Translations under genes and position numbers: made by a program
The notes under the pieces: model-generated
The model's input: only the letters and a program-made list of their open reading frames with translations
Databases searched by the model: none
What the model was told of the DNA's origin: nothing
Assembly: GCA_017858735.1 (NCBI GenBank)
Contig: JAFMBH010000008.1
Span: 1-64,000 of the forward strand
Direction of reading: 5' to 3'
Source: Bacteroidota bacterium
GTDB lineage: Bacteria > Bacteroidota > Bacteroidia > Chitinophagales > Saprospiraceae
DNA length: 64,000 nt
Shown here: piece by piece, positions 35,811 to 45,089 of the stretch
How positions within the stretch are numbered: position 1 is the stretch's first letter
Layout: each line of letters begins with the position of its first letter

Positions 35811-37919
35811 ATGGCATTGATTAGTAAAATCAGACAACAAGGTAGTTGGATATTAATTATCCTGATAGCTTTGGGCTTAGGTGGCTTCATTCTAATGGAT
35901 ATGACGTCTGGGCAAACAAGTGTATTTGGCAGTTCACAACCTGTACTGGCTAAAATTAACGGTCAAAAAATTGACGTAAATGAATTTAACAGAACGGAAA
36001 GTATTTTGTACTCCGGTTCTACCAGTGATGTTTTCGCACGTAGAGAAAATATTTGGAATTATTTCGTTGAAAAAATCTTGATTTCAGAGCAAACGGACAA
36101 ATTAGGACTCGGCGTAAGTCGTGCAGAACTCCTTGATTTACAATTTGGTCTTGAACCAAGTCCCGTTATCACTCAGCGTTTTGGTGACCAAACCACTGGT
36201 CAGATTAACAGAGAGCAGTTAAACCAGGTTCGTCAGATGATTGAATCTAACACACTTGAACCTCAAATGCGTTCTTATTGGGCTATTCAGGAAGGTGAGG
36301 TAATTAAAGAAAGACTGCAACGGAAATTAACTTCTTTAGTTGCCAATGGGTTTTACACACCAAACTGGCAGGCTGAATTGTTATTCTCGGAAGGTTCTGC
36401 CTTCCTACAGTTTGCCTATGTAAAAGTGCCTTTCGACAATATCGATAATAGTGAGGTTTCTCTTTCTGATCAGGATTACGAAGACTATCTTGACAAAAAC
36501 AAAAAGAAATACACGAACAAGGAAGAACGCAGAAAAATAGCTTATGCTATATATAATGTTTTTCCTTCTAAAACTGATACGGCCGATATTTATAGTAAAA
36601 TAAATGCTCTGGCTGATCAATTTAGAAATGCTTCTAATGATACCAGCTTTGTCGAACAAAACAGAGGGGTAATGTCTCCGATTTATGTAAAGAAATCGGA
36701 AATTAATCCTATGTTCGCAGATAGCATTTTTAATTTACAAAAAGGTGGCGTTTTTGGCCCTTACACTGAGTCCGGCGCTTATCGTGTAGTTAAAATGATT
36801 GACAAAAAAGCACTTCCGGATTCTGTTAAATCAAGACATATTCTCCTTCCTGCATCTGATGCAAATAGCGCTTTTTTAGCACAAAGAACCATCGACTCGT
36901 TAAAACAGGTTATTGAGAAGGGTGAGGCTACTTTCGAAGCTATGGCTGCTCAATTTGGTACCGATGCAACGTCAACAAAAGGGGGTGACTTAGGTTATGC
37001 CGCTCCTGGTCAGATGGTTGCAGAATATAATGATCTAATTTTCTTTCAGGCTGAATCTGGTAAGTTATATACTGTAACTACTCAATTCGGTGTGCACCTG
37101 GTAGAAGTTACTGGTAAGAAATTTGATAAAAATGAAACTGGCATCAGAATTGCTTCCCTCGTTTCTAACATTATTCCATCTGAAGCTACCCAAAAAGATG
37201 CCTACAACAGGGTTTCCATTATACTTAATAAAAGTAAATCGGTAGCAGACTTAAAAGCAAACCTGGCAAAAAATAAGGACATTAAAATAGAAACATCTAC
37301 CCCAATGGGTAAGAATGAATTCTTCTTAGGACCTTTAGGCGCAGGGGTACAATCACGTGATATCATTCGTTGGGCTTTCGATGCAGATTTAGAATCTGTT
37401 TCTCCGCAAGTATATGTTTACAGAGATGAAAATCTTTATTTTGACAATAAATACGTACTTATTGGCTTAGAGGATGTTATTGAGGAGGGATTACCTGCGG
37501 TTGAAAAAATAAAGAAGGAAATTGAAGGCTTAGTAATTAATGAAAAGAAAGGTGCTTTGATTGCTACAAAAATGAAAGGGAAATCATTGGAATCAGTAGC
37601 CAGTAGCTTTGGAGAACCTATTGATACGGCCAATGGAATTACCTTTGCCAATCCGGTAATAGCTGGGGTAGGAAGTGAGCCTAAGTTATTAGGTAAATTA
37701 TTCCGTTATAATACAGGTGATGTTACTGCCCCCGTAGTTGGTAACTCAGGGGTATATGTAGCGAAAATAATCACTAAAGCGGCGCCTTCTGCAGCTACAG
37801 AATTAGTCACCACGAAGAGAAATCTGATTCCCACCTATCGTAATCAGGTAAACAGCAAAATTACCCAGGTACTTAAAGACGGAGCCTCTATTAAGGATAA
37901 TCGCAGCAAGTTCTTTTAA
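35811..37919 (+). CDS. PpiD/SurA-type peptidylprolyl isomerase (periplasmic foldase)
   Basis: 702 residues. One N-terminal transmembrane anchor (about 13-32, ILIILIALGLGGFILMD) is followed by a SurA_N-like chaperone region (LAKINGQKIDVNEFN at about 46 onward). A parvulin PPIase domain lies at about 340-440 (KSRHILLP, GTDATSTKGGDLGY, FGVHLVEV) and a second, more diverged parvulin-like region follows. This is the standard Bacteroidota PpiD layout for helping outer-membrane and secreted proteins fold at the periplasmic face. It is followed within 21 bp by a 40-residue membrane protein and then a terminator, so the two form one unit. Confidence 0.9.
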   Translation: MALISKIRQQGSWILIILIALGLGGFILMDMTSGQTSVFGSSQPVLAKINGQKIDVNEFNRTESILYSGSTSDVFARRENIWNYFVEKILISEQTDKLGLGVSRAELLDLQFGLEPSPVITQRFGDQTTGQINREQLNQVRQMIESNTLEPQMRSYWAIQEGEVIKERLQRKLTSLVANGFYTPNWQAELLFSEGSAFLQFAYVKVPFDNIDNSEVSLSDQDYEDYLDKNKKKYTNKEERRKIAYAIYNVFPSKTDTADIYSKINALADQFRNASNDTSFVEQNRGVMSPIYVKKSEINPMFADSIFNLQKGGVFGPYTESGAYRVVKMIDKKALPDSVKSRHILLPASDANSAFLAQRTIDSLKQVIEKGEATFEAMAAQFGTDATSTKGGDLGYAAPGQMVAEYNDLIFFQAESGKLYTVTTQFGVHLVEVTGKKFDKNETGIRIASLVSNIIPSEATQKDAYNRVSIILNKSKSVADLKANLAKNKDIKIETSTPMGKNEFFLGPLGAGVQSRDIIRWAFDADLESVSPQVYVYRDENLYFDNKYVLIGLEDVIEEGLPAVEKIKKEIEGLVINEKKGALIATKMKGKSLESVASSFGEPIDTANGITFANPVIAGVGSEPKLLGKLFRYNTGDVTAPVVGNSGVYVAKIITKAAPSAATELVTTKRNLIPTYRNQVNSKITQVLKDGASIKDNRSKFF

Positions 37920-37940
37920 TCATTTATAAACACTACTATT

Positions 37941-38063
37941 ATGTCCTCAGTAAAAAACGCAGGAAAGAAGGGATATTTTATGTTGTATTTCTTTATAACC
38001 TTAGTACTTTTTTTCTCACTCGTCGTTTACATATACCAATATAATCAATTGGGATTAGAATAG
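37941..38063 (+). CDS. Small single-pass membrane protein (40 residues)
   Basis: ATG 37941 to TAG 38063. The product has a basic N-terminus (MSSVKNAGKKGYF) and then one hydrophobic helix (MLYFFITLVLFFSLVVYIY), ending in QYNQLGLE. It starts 21 bp after the ppiD-like stop and ends 10 bp before a strong intrinsic terminator, so it is certainly on the ppiD transcript. The positive-inside rule puts the N-terminus in the cytoplasm. I do not recognise a family. Supporting a real gene are the precise fit between stop and terminator, the clean TM composition and the lack of a competing feature. No homology evidence is available here. Confidence 0.6.
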   Translation: MSSVKNAGKKGYFMLYFFITLVLFFSLVVYIYQYNQLGLE

Positions 38064-38073
38064 GTGATTAAAA

Positions 38074-38102
38074 AAGCCGGTAAGAATTTTTCTTACCGGC
38101 TT
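38074..38102. terminator. Strong bidirectional intrinsic terminator
   Basis: Stem AAGCCGGTAAGAA (38074-38086) pairs perfectly with TTCTTACCGGCTT (38090-38102) around a 3-nt loop. It is preceded by a run of A and followed by a run of T, so it works for the ppiD unit on the forward strand and the acyl-CoA ligase on the reverse strand. Confidence 0.95.
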
Positions 38103-38107
38103 TTTTT

Positions 38108-39925
38108 TTAATCCTTGTAAATCTGTTTAATTTCTTCGGAATATTTATCTAAAATTACCCTTCTTTTTAGTTTCATTGTAGGGGTTAATTCCGATTCGGT
38201 ACCATCCTTTTTAACAGGTTCCCATGGATCAATTAATAATTTAAATTTCTTAACCTGATCAATGTGAGCGAACTCCTTATTCATTTCATCAATAATAGAT
38301 TGATAAAGGTCAATAATTTCAGTCTTTTGGACTATGTCTGACAAATTGGTCCATGACAAGCCGTTATTTCCACACCAATCTCTTAAAGCTTCCTCTGCAG
38401 GAACGATTAGCGCTGACACAAACTTTTGACTATCTCCAACGACCATCATTTGTTCAATAAGGAATGATTCCTTAAATTTGTTTTCAATAGGAGCTGGAGC
38501 AACATATTTACCACCTGAAGTTTTCAACAACTCTTTTTTCCTGTCAGTAATTTTAAGAAAGGCTCCACCTTCAGGACCTTCAATAAATTTACCAACATCT
38601 CCAGTGCAGAACCAGGATTTTCCGTCAATTACTTTAGTAACAGCAGCGGTTGCATCTGGTTTATTGTAATAACCCATCATGATATTTGGACCTGAAGCTA
38701 ATATTTCGCCTTCATTTTCCCTATAATTACCGTCGGATGAATCTATGAAAATTTCTACTCCAGGAATAGCCTTTCCCACGGTACCCAAAAGCGCGCCACC
38801 TTTTTCAAAGGTACTCGCTGTTAAAACAGGGGAGGTTTCTGTAAGACCGTAACCCTCTCTAATGGGAACGCCGGCAGCAGAAAACACCTGAGCTATTCTT
38901 AAAGGACAAGGCGCTGCGCCGGTAACAATACCTTTAACATTTCCACCTAAAGCCTCTCTCCACTTACTAAATATAAGTTTATCAGCTATCTTTCCCTTAA
39001 ATCCACCAATAGGTTTATGGTAAGCATAATCTTCTGTAAGAGAAAGAGCCCAGAAGAACAATTTTTTCTTTACTCCCGTTAGAGCCAGACCCTTATTATA
39101 AATTTTCTCATATACCTTTTCAAGTAATCGGGGAACGGTGGTAAAAAAATGGGGTTGAACCATTTTCAAATCTCCTTCATCACCCCCTAAATTATCTGTA
39201 CCTGTAAAAATGACAGACACGCCCCTAAACTGATAGTGATAGGAAGCAGCCCTTTCAAAAATATGGCAAATAGGAAGGAAACTCAACACTTTATCTCCAT
39301 TTTGAACAGGAATAATAGCTGCTGCAGCCTCCACATTAGAAATAATATTGTGGTGTGAAAGCATTACCCCTTTTGGAACACCCGTTGTACCCGATGTGTA
39401 GATAATAGTTGATAAATCTTCCGATTTAACGTCATTTTTCAACTCTTCCAAACGATCCATTCCCTCATCCGTCAGAATATCCTTCCAAAATGGTCGGCCG
39501 TCCTGTGGGTCGAAAGTATAAATTTCTTTAAGGGAGGGAACCTCTTTTTGCGCAATACTTACCTTATCGTAAAGGTCCAATTTTCCAACAAAACAAATTT
39601 TTGTTTCGGAGTCATTAAAGATATAAACGTATTCATTACTACTAATAGTAGGATAAACTGGGACGTTTATTGCTCCAATTTGCTGAACCGCAATGTCAAG
39701 AATAACCCATTCTGGTCGATTTTGATACACGGCAACGCCGATTTTATCCCCCTTTCCAACCCCCAATTTCAATAAACCGCAGCTCAGTTTATTAGCTAAA
39801 TCAACTACTTCTTCCGTGGAAAGGAAATCGAACACACCTTGTTCGTTTTTGGCACCCATACATCGCTCCAATGGATAATGTGCCATTTGATAATGAATGT
39901 AATCAAATAATCTGGTTGGCTTCAT
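38108..39925 (-). CDS. Long-chain fatty-acid--CoA ligase (AMP-forming)
   Basis: 605 residues from ATG 39925 (MKPTRLFDYIHYQ); an upstream in-frame start at 39991 adds a sequence with no family support. ANL-superfamily motifs: TIIYTSGTTGVPKGVML (P-loop, about 173-189), GYGLTETSPVL (A5), CTGDVGK (A7), DRKKELLKTSGGKYV (A8 and hinge) and a C-terminal lysine region. It activates free fatty acids for phospholipid synthesis or beta-oxidation at the inner membrane. This long form with a LERCMGAK-type N-terminus is the usual Bacteroidota FadD-like protein. It ends at the bidirectional terminator. Confidence 0.9.
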   Translation of the reverse strand: MKPTRLFDYIHYQMAHYPLERCMGAKNEQGVFDFLSTEEVVDLANKLSCGLLKLGVGKGDKIGVAVYQNRPEWVILDIAVQQIGAINVPVYPTISSNEYVYIFNDSETKICFVGKLDLYDKVSIAQKEVPSLKEIYTFDPQDGRPFWKDILTDEGMDRLEELKNDVKSEDLSTIIYTSGTTGVPKGVMLSHHNIISNVEAAAAIIPVQNGDKVLSFLPICHIFERAASYHYQFRGVSVIFTGTDNLGGDEGDLKMVQPHFFTTVPRLLEKVYEKIYNKGLALTGVKKKLFFWALSLTEDYAYHKPIGGFKGKIADKLIFSKWREALGGNVKGIVTGAAPCPLRIAQVFSAAGVPIREGYGLTETSPVLTASTFEKGGALLGTVGKAIPGVEIFIDSSDGNYRENEGEILASGPNIMMGYYNKPDATAAVTKVIDGKSWFCTGDVGKFIEGPEGGAFLKITDRKKELLKTSGGKYVAPAPIENKFKESFLIEQMMVVGDSQKFVSALIVPAEEALRDWCGNNGLSWTNLSDIVQKTEIIDLYQSIIDEMNKEFAHIDQVKKFKLLIDPWEPVKKDGTESELTPTMKLKRRVILDKYSEEIKQIYKD

Positions 39926-40019
39926 CTGATATAAATTTCCAATTTTATGAATTAAGATTGTAATATTCTGTACAATCATTAAAAATAACATAAAATTCTG
40001 AAAAAATCAGTGGAATCTA

Positions 40020-40913
40020 TTATGCATTTATTTCTTGTTCTGAAATTATATGTATGAGCTGCTCCAAACTCTGTACTTTATGAATATTTTTACCGTGATC
40101 TATTGATTGTGCGTTAACTTGATACCCACTTAATAAAATTTGACAATTAAATATTTCATTTGATAAATTATTAACATACTGTTGTATGGACACTGTTTCA
40201 AAAGACGAGGTTATCATAGTACAGATATAGTCAGGCTTTATTATTTGACAAGCTACCTTTAATTCGGCTATAGAAATATCATGACCCAAATAAACAACTC
40301 TGTAGTTCCTAACCCTTAACATGAATTGTATGAATAACAAACTAAGCTCTTGTTTCTCACCTTCCGGCAGGTAAAGAATGCACTTCTTACCCGTTGTAAA
40401 CTCTGTAGGTTGAAGTTGATCAATTGCTGCAATAATTTTTTGCCTTATTAAAAAACTTATAAAATTTTCTTGCACAGGGCTTATGGAACCTGTTAACCAG
40501 AGAATACTAAGTTTGTCCAGGAAAGGATAAATGAGCTCGATCATAGCACGTTCAAAACCCAGTTGTTGAATGTGAGTGTTGATAATTTTATCGAACTTCA
40601 ACTCATCCATTTCAATCATGGCTATTGTTAGCGCATCTAAATGCGCTCCGTAAGAAACATCAATAGAAGAGAGCGCAGCGGCAGTTTCATTTATTTCGTC
40701 AGGCTGCATTTGAGCTATCCTTGAAATTTTATGCCCATTTTTATTTAAAATGGCAATATTCAACAACTGCTTTAAATCATCGTCCTGGTAGTATCTGATA
40801 TTGGACTGCGTTCTTTTGGGTGTAATTACCCCATATCGTTGTTCCCAAATACGAATAGTGTGTGCTTTTACACCCGTAAGTTTTTCCAAATCAACAATAG
40901 AATATACAGCCAA
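40020..40913 (-). CDS. MerR-family regulator with B12-binding-like domain that lacks cobalamin ligands
   Basis: 297 residues, starting at TTG 40913; an in-frame stop lies just upstream and no ATG fits. The N-terminal MerR winged helix has LTGVKAHTIRIWEQRYG (about 12-28). The C-terminal part has the CarH/LitR layout of a helical bundle plus a Rossmann-like domain (RVVYLGHDIS). The cobalamin signatures are altered: W-x9-EH reads W139-x9-E149-N150, and ExHxxG reads E186-x-Q188-x-x-S191, so the axial histidine is gone. It probably acts without B12, like B12-independent CarA-type repressors. AAAGGT-type repeats lie in its upstream region. Confidence 0.85.
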   Translation of the reverse strand: MAVYSIVDLEKLTGVKAHTIRIWEQRYGVITPKRTQSNIRYYQDDDLKQLLNIAILNKNGHKISRIAQMQPDEINETAAALSSIDVSYGAHLDALTIAMIEMDELKFDKIINTHIQQLGFERAMIELIYPFLDKLSILWLTGSISPVQENFISFLIRQKIIAAIDQLQPTEFTTGKKCILYLPEGEKQELSLLFIQFMLRVRNYRVVYLGHDISIAELKVACQIIKPDYICTMITSSFETVSIQQYVNNLSNEIFNCQILLSGYQVNAQSIDHGKNIHKVQSLEQLIHIISEQEINA

Positions 40914-41100
40914 ACCTTTATATTTTGCTGCTAAACAATTTCATACTAAAAAGGTTTAAAATAAAGGTCTTTTGAATCATTAGGTTAAATTTCGATTATT
41001 GCATTATTTTTCAACAGCGATTATTGTTAAATTGCTTCATTTAAATTTTTAAAATGTTATTTTTAACATCTGTACATTCGTTAAACAGGAAAGACCTTTA
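40912..41100. repeat. Four AAAGGT(T/C)T elements in the MerR / T9SS-cargo intergenic region
   Basis: Forward copies start at 40950 (AAAGGTTTA) and 40963 (AAAGGTCTT), 13 bp apart. Reverse copies are at 40912-40920 (AAACCTTTA) and 41090-41100 (AAAGACCTTTA). TAAAGGTCTTT at 40962-40972 and AAAGACCTTTA at 41090-41100 form a perfect 11-bp inverted pair. Candidate operators of the MerR protein. Confidence 0.45.
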
Positions 41101-41111
41101 ATTAAAAATAT

Positions 41112-43940
41112 ATGAAATTGACATTCAGCCACTTGCTTTTTCTACTTCCGTTATTTTGCAATGTAGGGTTAATAGGCCAAAATACCCCTGCCTGTACCTA
41201 TAAACTCGAGTGTGCTGACCTGGGTCTCGATGGATGGAATGATGCTTCCTTAGAAATTATTGTTGGGAATAAGGTGAACCGGTTTACCCTACAAACTGGA
41301 AGTAAAGAAACTTTTTATCTTCAAGTCCATAAAGGAGATTCCATAACCATACGCTTTAACACGGGTCTGTACGACGAAGAAATTCAATACGAACTAAGAA
41401 ATGAACGTGATTCTGTGCTGTTTTCTCAAAAAGGAAAGTTACCAACGGCGGGTATCGTTTATAAAAATATATCCTTGTGCCCTTCCTGTCCTGCACCCCC
41501 AAGGTTTTTTGTAACGCCTGGTTTCATAGGTTCTCAAACGGCCAATCTTGGCTGGCAATCCGTAGCTGGGGCAACTTCTACCTTACTACTTTTTAAAAAT
41601 TCCCCCATTCTCAATGCAGATACTTTCCGAATCACAAAAAATGATACGCTATTAAGTAAATTAAGCGAACATACTATTTATACCTATTCCCTTGCCAGCA
41701 TCTGTCCAGCGGGAGATACCAGCCGACCTATCGGACCTTTTAGTATTGAAACCAGATGGAAATTAGATCTCGGAATTTCTAGTCTCGTAGCTCCTTTTTC
41801 TGACTGCGGGTTAGGTAATGATTCAGTGAAAGTAGCTATTTTTAACTATGGTGGCGAACCACAGTCTTTAATTCCTTATGGCTACCTGATTAATCGGGTG
41901 GAAGTACCCATAAATCGTCCTGTAGATGGTTTCTATACGGGCGTTGTAGGTGTTGACAGTGCCAATATAACCGCATTCGATCAACCCTTTAACTTTTCTG
42001 CTCCCGGGGAATATAATATCGTAGCCTGGACGCTAATGGATAAAGACGGCGAGGTTAAAAACGATAGCATGACCGCTAAAGTAATAAGCATCCCAACCAT
42101 TACCACTTTACCATATTTAACTACCCTGGAAGAAAAATTCACAGGTTGGACAGTCGATGCTAAGAGTCAATTTAATAGTTGGGCACTCGGCACTCCTAAT
42201 GGATCCACCCTTAAAAATGCCTTCAGCGGCATTAAATCATGGGGAACCAACCTAAATGGCAATCATTCATCAAACGAACTTTCTTACTTAAATTCTCCTT
42301 GTTTTGATTTCTCAAGAACTACCCAGGATCCCATTTTATCCTTTAGAGTCCAAATAGATATTGAACGCTGTTGTGACGGTCTTTGGATTGAATATTCAAA
42401 AGACGATGGAAAATCATGGCTTAGATTGGGCTCTCCCTCATCAGGAACAAACTGGTACAATGACACTGATAGATGGCTTTGGAATGGAAATGGGCACGCA
42501 GATGGCTGGTTCTTAGCTGCTCACGTTATTCCCGGCGTTGCGGGTAACCCCAAAGTAAAGATTAGATTTGTATTTAACAGTGATCTCGGCGTTCAAAGAG
42601 AAGGTGTGCTGCTTGATAACATAAATATTTCTGCATCTAACTTCGATTTGGTCGCTTTAAATGTTAAAAACAGCAGAAAATCGGTTTGTGAAAATATCAC
42701 CGATAACGTCATTTTAAATATTGGAAATATTGGAAAATCTAATTTGACTAGTCTAAATCTTGCCTATCAAATAAATGGCGGACCTATTATAACTGAATCA
42801 GCCTCAACTTTAACGGTAAATAGTGGTCAAAACAAACTTTTTACGTTCAAGCAAGGATTTGATTCGTCAAAACCAGGTACTTATAATATAAAAGCCTGGA
42901 TAGTAGGAGAATCCTCGTTAACGCATAATGATACGTCCTATTTTACCTTTAAAACAAACACTACCTTCCCTTTCAAAGAAGATTTTGAGATGGGTAAGCT
43001 ACCTGCAGACTGGGTTAGTACTGATCATATTGTTACCAAGGGGCATAATAATAAATCATACGTGGTATCAGATTTACTCACTTCTTCCGATCCTCGTTTT
43101 GATCTTTTAACAGCGCCCATCGGCCTTATTTCCTTAAAAGATACCCTGCGGTTTGATTACAGAGCGGTGACTTTTGAAAGTGAAGGTAAAATAGGTGCAA
43201 CATGGAATAGCTCCGATCGATTAGAAATAGCTATTTCGACAGATTGTGGTGCTACTTTTCAAGTGATACGAACCATAAATAACACGACACATCAGGTTAG
43301 TAATAGATTTAGAACCATCGCGGTCGATCTGTCGCCTTATGCTGGTAAAAATGTGGTCGTTAAAGTAAGTGCCCTTTGGGGATCGGGCAATTACTGGGTA
43401 GATTTAGATAATTTTAACCTTATTCGATGCCCTTCAAATCTTTCTCTTTCTGCCAGAATAGTCAGTGGGCTTTCTTCAAATTCCAATCAACCAGCCGTAG
43501 TAACTATTTCTGTGGAAAATGGCGCTGGACCCTACACCTACTTGTGGAGTAATGGCGCAAAAAGTAAAACTGCCGAAATATTAAATCCAGGCACCTATAA
43601 AGTTACCGTAAATGATGCTTTTGGTTGTACCGATAACGTGGAAGTGAAAGTGGGTGTTCCAACCAACACCAAGGAGGTTGCCTCCTGGATGAATGGCATT
43701 TCCCTTTTTCCTAATCCTACCTCAGCAAACCCAGCTATTTCATTTACTTTAACAAAAGCAGACAGGGCTACCATAAGAATTTTCAATGCTTTAGGGGCCA
43801 TTATTTACCAGACCCAAACAGACATTGCTGCATCTCATAATCTCACTTTAAATATTAATAAACAAGTTCCAGGCGTTTATTGGGTGTCCGTTCAGGTCAA
43901 TGATAAACAATTGGGGCTTCCATTGGTTATTATCGATTAA
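41112..43940 (+). CDS. Secreted T9SS cargo protein with jelly-roll domains and SprB-like repeat
   Basis: 942 residues with a signal peptide (LTFSHLLFLLPLFCNVGLIGQ). It is an extracellular multi-domain protein: a beta-sandwich at the N-terminus, a fibronectin-like segment (about 130-215), CARDB-like segments (for example NYGGEPQSL), two jelly-roll/MAM-like regions (SPCFDFSRT at about 395 and APIGLISLKDTLRFDY at about 675), and a SprB-type repeat (NGAGPYTYLWSNGAKSKTA, GTYKVTVNDAFGCTD). The last 80 residues are a type A T9SS sorting domain (LFPNPTSANPAI, VPGVYWVSVQV). No catalytic residues are evident, so it is probably an adhesin or surface protein. bshA follows after 7 bp but is unrelated. Confidence 0.85.
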   Translation: MKLTFSHLLFLLPLFCNVGLIGQNTPACTYKLECADLGLDGWNDASLEIIVGNKVNRFTLQTGSKETFYLQVHKGDSITIRFNTGLYDEEIQYELRNERDSVLFSQKGKLPTAGIVYKNISLCPSCPAPPRFFVTPGFIGSQTANLGWQSVAGATSTLLLFKNSPILNADTFRITKNDTLLSKLSEHTIYTYSLASICPAGDTSRPIGPFSIETRWKLDLGISSLVAPFSDCGLGNDSVKVAIFNYGGEPQSLIPYGYLINRVEVPINRPVDGFYTGVVGVDSANITAFDQPFNFSAPGEYNIVAWTLMDKDGEVKNDSMTAKVISIPTITTLPYLTTLEEKFTGWTVDAKSQFNSWALGTPNGSTLKNAFSGIKSWGTNLNGNHSSNELSYLNSPCFDFSRTTQDPILSFRVQIDIERCCDGLWIEYSKDDGKSWLRLGSPSSGTNWYNDTDRWLWNGNGHADGWFLAAHVIPGVAGNPKVKIRFVFNSDLGVQREGVLLDNINISASNFDLVALNVKNSRKSVCENITDNVILNIGNIGKSNLTSLNLAYQINGGPIITESASTLTVNSGQNKLFTFKQGFDSSKPGTYNIKAWIVGESSLTHNDTSYFTFKTNTTFPFKEDFEMGKLPADWVSTDHIVTKGHNNKSYVVSDLLTSSDPRFDLLTAPIGLISLKDTLRFDYRAVTFESEGKIGATWNSSDRLEIAISTDCGATFQVIRTINNTTHQVSNRFRTIAVDLSPYAGKNVVVKVSALWGSGNYWVDLDNFNLIRCPSNLSLSARIVSGLSSNSNQPAVVTISVENGAGPYTYLWSNGAKSKTAEILNPGTYKVTVNDAFGCTDNVEVKVGVPTNTKEVASWMNGISLFPNPTSANPAISFTLTKADRATIRIFNALGAIIYQTQTDIAASHNLTLNINKQVPGVYWVSVQVNDKQLGLPLVIID

Positions 43941-43947
43941 AGGCAGC

Positions 43948-45084
43948 ATGAAAATAGGCATTGTTTGTTACCCTACTTACGGAGGAAGTGGTGTTATAGC
44001 TACGGAGCTTGGACTTGGATTGGCACGTAAAGGTCATCAAATACACTTTATCACTTATCGACGACCAGCCAGACTTGGACATTTTCAAGAAAATGTCTTT
44101 TATCATGAAGTGGATACTTCTGATTATCCTTTGTTTGAATTTCCACCCTACGAAACAGCTTTAGCAGGAAAAATGGTTGATGTAGTGCGCTTCGAAAACC
44201 TCGATTTACTTCATGTGCACTATGCCATTCCTCATGCCGCCGTCGCCTATATGGCAAAAAAAATACTGCTGAGCGAAGGTCGTTATGTTCCGGTTATCAC
44301 AACACTTCACGGTACCGATATTACGCTCGTTGGTAATAACAGTGCATTCAAACCTGTTATTGAGTTTTCCATTAACAAATCTGATGGGGTTACCGCAGTT
44401 TCTGACCATTTAAAACAACAGACATACGATTATTTTAATATCAAAAAGGATATTAAGGTAATTCCAAATTTCATAGATTTCGACAGATTTAAACGAAGCA
44501 ATAAAGAACATTTTCGAAAGGCCATAGCTTTGGATGACGAAAGGATTCTTATTCATGTTAGCAACTTCAGGAAGGTAAAAAGAGTAGAAGATGTTATTTC
44601 TGTCTTTGCCAAAGTGAATGAACAATTAGCCTCCAAATTGTTGCTTATTGGCGATGGTCCGGAACGGTGGAATGCAGAATCTTATTCGCGAAGCCTTGGG
44701 CTGGGTGACCAGATTAGGTTTTTAGGAAAGCAAGATGCCATTGAAGAACTTTTGGCTGTTTCAGATCTCTTCTTGCTAACCTCTGAAAAAGAATCTTTTG
44801 GATTAGCCGCTCTTGAAGCCATGGCCTGCGAAGTGCCTGTCATTTCTACTAATGCAGGTGGTATTCCAGAGGTAAATGTTCACGGAGTAACTGGTTTTGT
44901 CAGCGAAATAGGCGATGTAAACGATATGGCTAAAAATGCCATATATATTTTAAGTAGCGAGGAAACTTTAACCACTTTTAGAACCCAGGCGCTTGCTCAG
45001 GCAAAACGGTTTGACATAAATAATATTCTTCCAATTTATGAAGATTATTACGAAGAAATAATTGAAGCCTCAAACCTAAAATAA
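43948..45084 (+). CDS. bshA: N-acetyl-alpha-D-glucosaminyl L-malate synthase (bacillithiol pathway)
   Basis: GT4-family enzyme that joins GlcNAc from UDP-GlcNAc to L-malate, the first step of bacillithiol synthesis. 378 residues from ATG 43948 (MKIGIVCYPTYGGSGV). The N-terminal block CYPTYGGSGVIATELG and the THLHGTD-like TTLHGTDITLVG are diagnostic of BshA, and the donor domain has ALEAMACEVPVISTNAGGIPEV. An in-frame start at 43900 lies within the previous gene and is rejected. BshB and BshC are not in the window. The neighbouring T9SS cargo gene is unlikely to be related functionally. Confidence 0.93.
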   Translation: MKIGIVCYPTYGGSGVIATELGLGLARKGHQIHFITYRRPARLGHFQENVFYHEVDTSDYPLFEFPPYETALAGKMVDVVRFENLDLLHVHYAIPHAAVAYMAKKILLSEGRYVPVITTLHGTDITLVGNNSAFKPVIEFSINKSDGVTAVSDHLKQQTYDYFNIKKDIKVIPNFIDFDRFKRSNKEHFRKAIALDDERILIHVSNFRKVKRVEDVISVFAKVNEQLASKLLLIGDGPERWNAESYSRSLGLGDQIRFLGKQDAIEELLAVSDLFLLTSEKESFGLAALEAMACEVPVISTNAGGIPEVNVHGVTGFVSEIGDVNDMAKNAIYILSSEETLTTFRTQALAQAKRFDINNILPIYEDYYEEIIEASNLK

Positions 45085-45089
45085 TCAAT

